Assembly: GCA_027484985.1 (NCBI GenBank)
Contig: JAIXRW010000047.1
Span: forward strand, 1 to 64,000
Origin: Rhodobacter sp.
GTDB taxonomy: Bacteria > Pseudomonadota > Alphaproteobacteria > Rhodobacterales > Rhodobacteraceae
Direction: 5' to 3'
Length of the DNA: 64,000 nucleotides
Below the pieces are notes generated by a model, which saw nothing but the letters and a program-made list of their open reading frames with translations, did not search any database and had not been told where the DNA came from. A program made the position numbers and the translations under genes. Shown here in pieces: positions 63,298 to 64,000 of the stretch (positions within the stretch are counted from its first letter, which is position 1; every line of letters starts with the position of its first letter).

Positions 63298-64000
63298 GGG
63301 GGGCAGCGCGGGGGAGGTCACGGGGCCGTCGCGGCGCGCGCCATTTGGATGGCGGTTGCGGGTGGCTGGAAGGCGATAGCTTCGCCTTTGTTGTCACGGG
63401 TCCGCAAGGGTGGAAGGGGATTGGCTGGGTCTGCGGTGCTGCCTTGGGGGCTGCGCCCCCCGATATACTGCGGACGGTTGGCCGGGGGCGGGCATCCTTT
63501 CGTTGCGGGGTTCGGCGGGGATGACGAGGGGTTGGTCGCTTGGCTTTCGCGGCGCTGAGGGGGGGCTGCGCGGGCCATTTGGATGGCGGGTGCGGGTGTG
63601 AGGACGGCGATACACCCCGGTCTTTGCTGTCATGCCCTTGCAAGGGGTGTCGCCGCGCCTTTGTGCCGTGAGCGTTCTTGGGGGGGGCGCTGATGGTTGG
63701 TCGGGGGCTTGGTCGGTCTTTTCGTTTCGGGGTCCGGTAGGGATGGCTAGGGGTTGGCGGTGTGGTCGCGTGTGGGGGGCTGCGCCGCCCCATTTTGATG
63801 GCGGCTGCGGGTGGAGGAAGGCGACACCCCCCGCTTTTGTCGTCGCGCCCCTGCAAGCGGTATCGCCGCGCCTCTGTGCCATGGGTGTCCTTGGGGTAAG
63901 GCCCATGGTTGTTCGGGGGGCTTGGTTCCTTTTTTCGTTTCGGGGGCGGCGGGGACGGCGACGGGTTGGGTGCGGCGGGAGGGGTGGATGGGGGCGCCCG
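63298..64000. other. Gene-free region to the right edge
   Basis: About 700 bp of G-rich sequence without a credible gene on either strand; the frames come from the repeat. It is largely the tandem repeat described in the next entry. Confidence 0.6.
63341..64000. repeat. Degenerate tandem repeat, about three units of 215-234 bp
   Basis: Units begin CCATTTGGATGGCGG at 63341 and 63575 and CCATTTTGATGGCGG at 63790. Shared blocks follow: a GCGGGTG...GAAGGCGA segment, TGTCRTGSCCCTGCAAG-like text and GTGTCGCCGCGCCTTTGTGCC / GTATCGCCGCGCCTCTGTGCC. The array may continue past the window edge. Confidence 0.75.

Noticed and set aside
63206..63906. Pro/Arg-rich frames on the minus strand at the right edge
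   Set aside because: Low-complexity translations of the tandem repeat without start signals or family features.

Overview
The window is chromosomal DNA of an alphaproteobacterium, most likely a Rhodobacterales (Rhodobacter/Tabrizicola/Gemmobacter-like) species. This rests on the very high GC content, the mreB-mreC-mreD-mrdA-rodA order, a CryB-type iron-sulfur photolyase, a short second-type GltX, TTTGCAAA motifs upstream of a propionyl-CoA synthetase gene, and the general style of the proteins. The genus is inference. I recognise 57 protein genes (one cut by the left edge, two of them small candidates), one tRNA, a tandem glycine riboswitch, a leucine leader peptide and several repeat families. 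I see no prophage, transposase or CRISPR array.

Layout. 1-6.9 kb: a catabolic operon on the minus strand (N-formylglutamate amidohydrolase-like, glutamine synthetase-like, aldehyde dehydrogenase, iron alcohol dehydrogenase, FAD amine/amino-acid oxidoreductase) with a divergent RpiR/MurR regulator. It looks like a gamma-glutamylation route for an amine or amino alcohol. 7-14.7 kb: an EamA transporter, a hydroxyacid dehydrogenase and the cell-shape genes rodA, mrdA, mreD, mreC, mreB. 15-17.4 kb: leuA behind a leader peptide with five Leu codons in a row, then an NTF2-like gene. 17.6-23.5 kb: SDR, photolyase, an exported 19-repeat MORN protein, nadE. 23.6-28.3 kb: the glycine cleavage operon gcvT-gcvH-gcvP under a tandem glycine riboswitch. 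28.4-35.8 kb: MATE pump, gltX, metallopeptidase, a Tat-exported MBL hydrolase, wrbA, pfkB, azlCD. Then come tRNA-Ala(CGC), two related winged-helix proteins and a soluble MCP-like/Cache protein, a hypothetical protein, an aryl-CoA-ligase-like enzyme and a gene-free stretch made of a 298-bp-spaced direct repeat.

42.5-51.7 kb: a tightly coupled chemotaxis-type operon (STAS, cheY, cheA, cheW, mcp, cheW, cheR, cheB) that ends in a 569-residue helical protein I cannot assign. 51.7-56.4 kb: prpE and maeB on the minus strand with a possible 38-residue ORF between them. 56.5-63.2 kb: VOC-cupin protein, alpha/beta hydrolase, cytochrome b561, an HPt/sigma-54 activator pair, nadK and glyA. The last 0.8 kb is gene-free and built of degenerate tandem repeats.

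By eye the given strand is C-rich from about 5 to 26 kb and G-rich from about 27 kb onward, in genes of both orientations. This GC-skew switch falls inside the gcv operon. The best candidates for undescribed biology are the terminal protein of the che operon, the soluble MCP-Cache protein with its flanking regulator pair, and the gamma-glutamyl catabolic operon. All functional assignments rest on motifs and family resemblance read by eye; no search was run.
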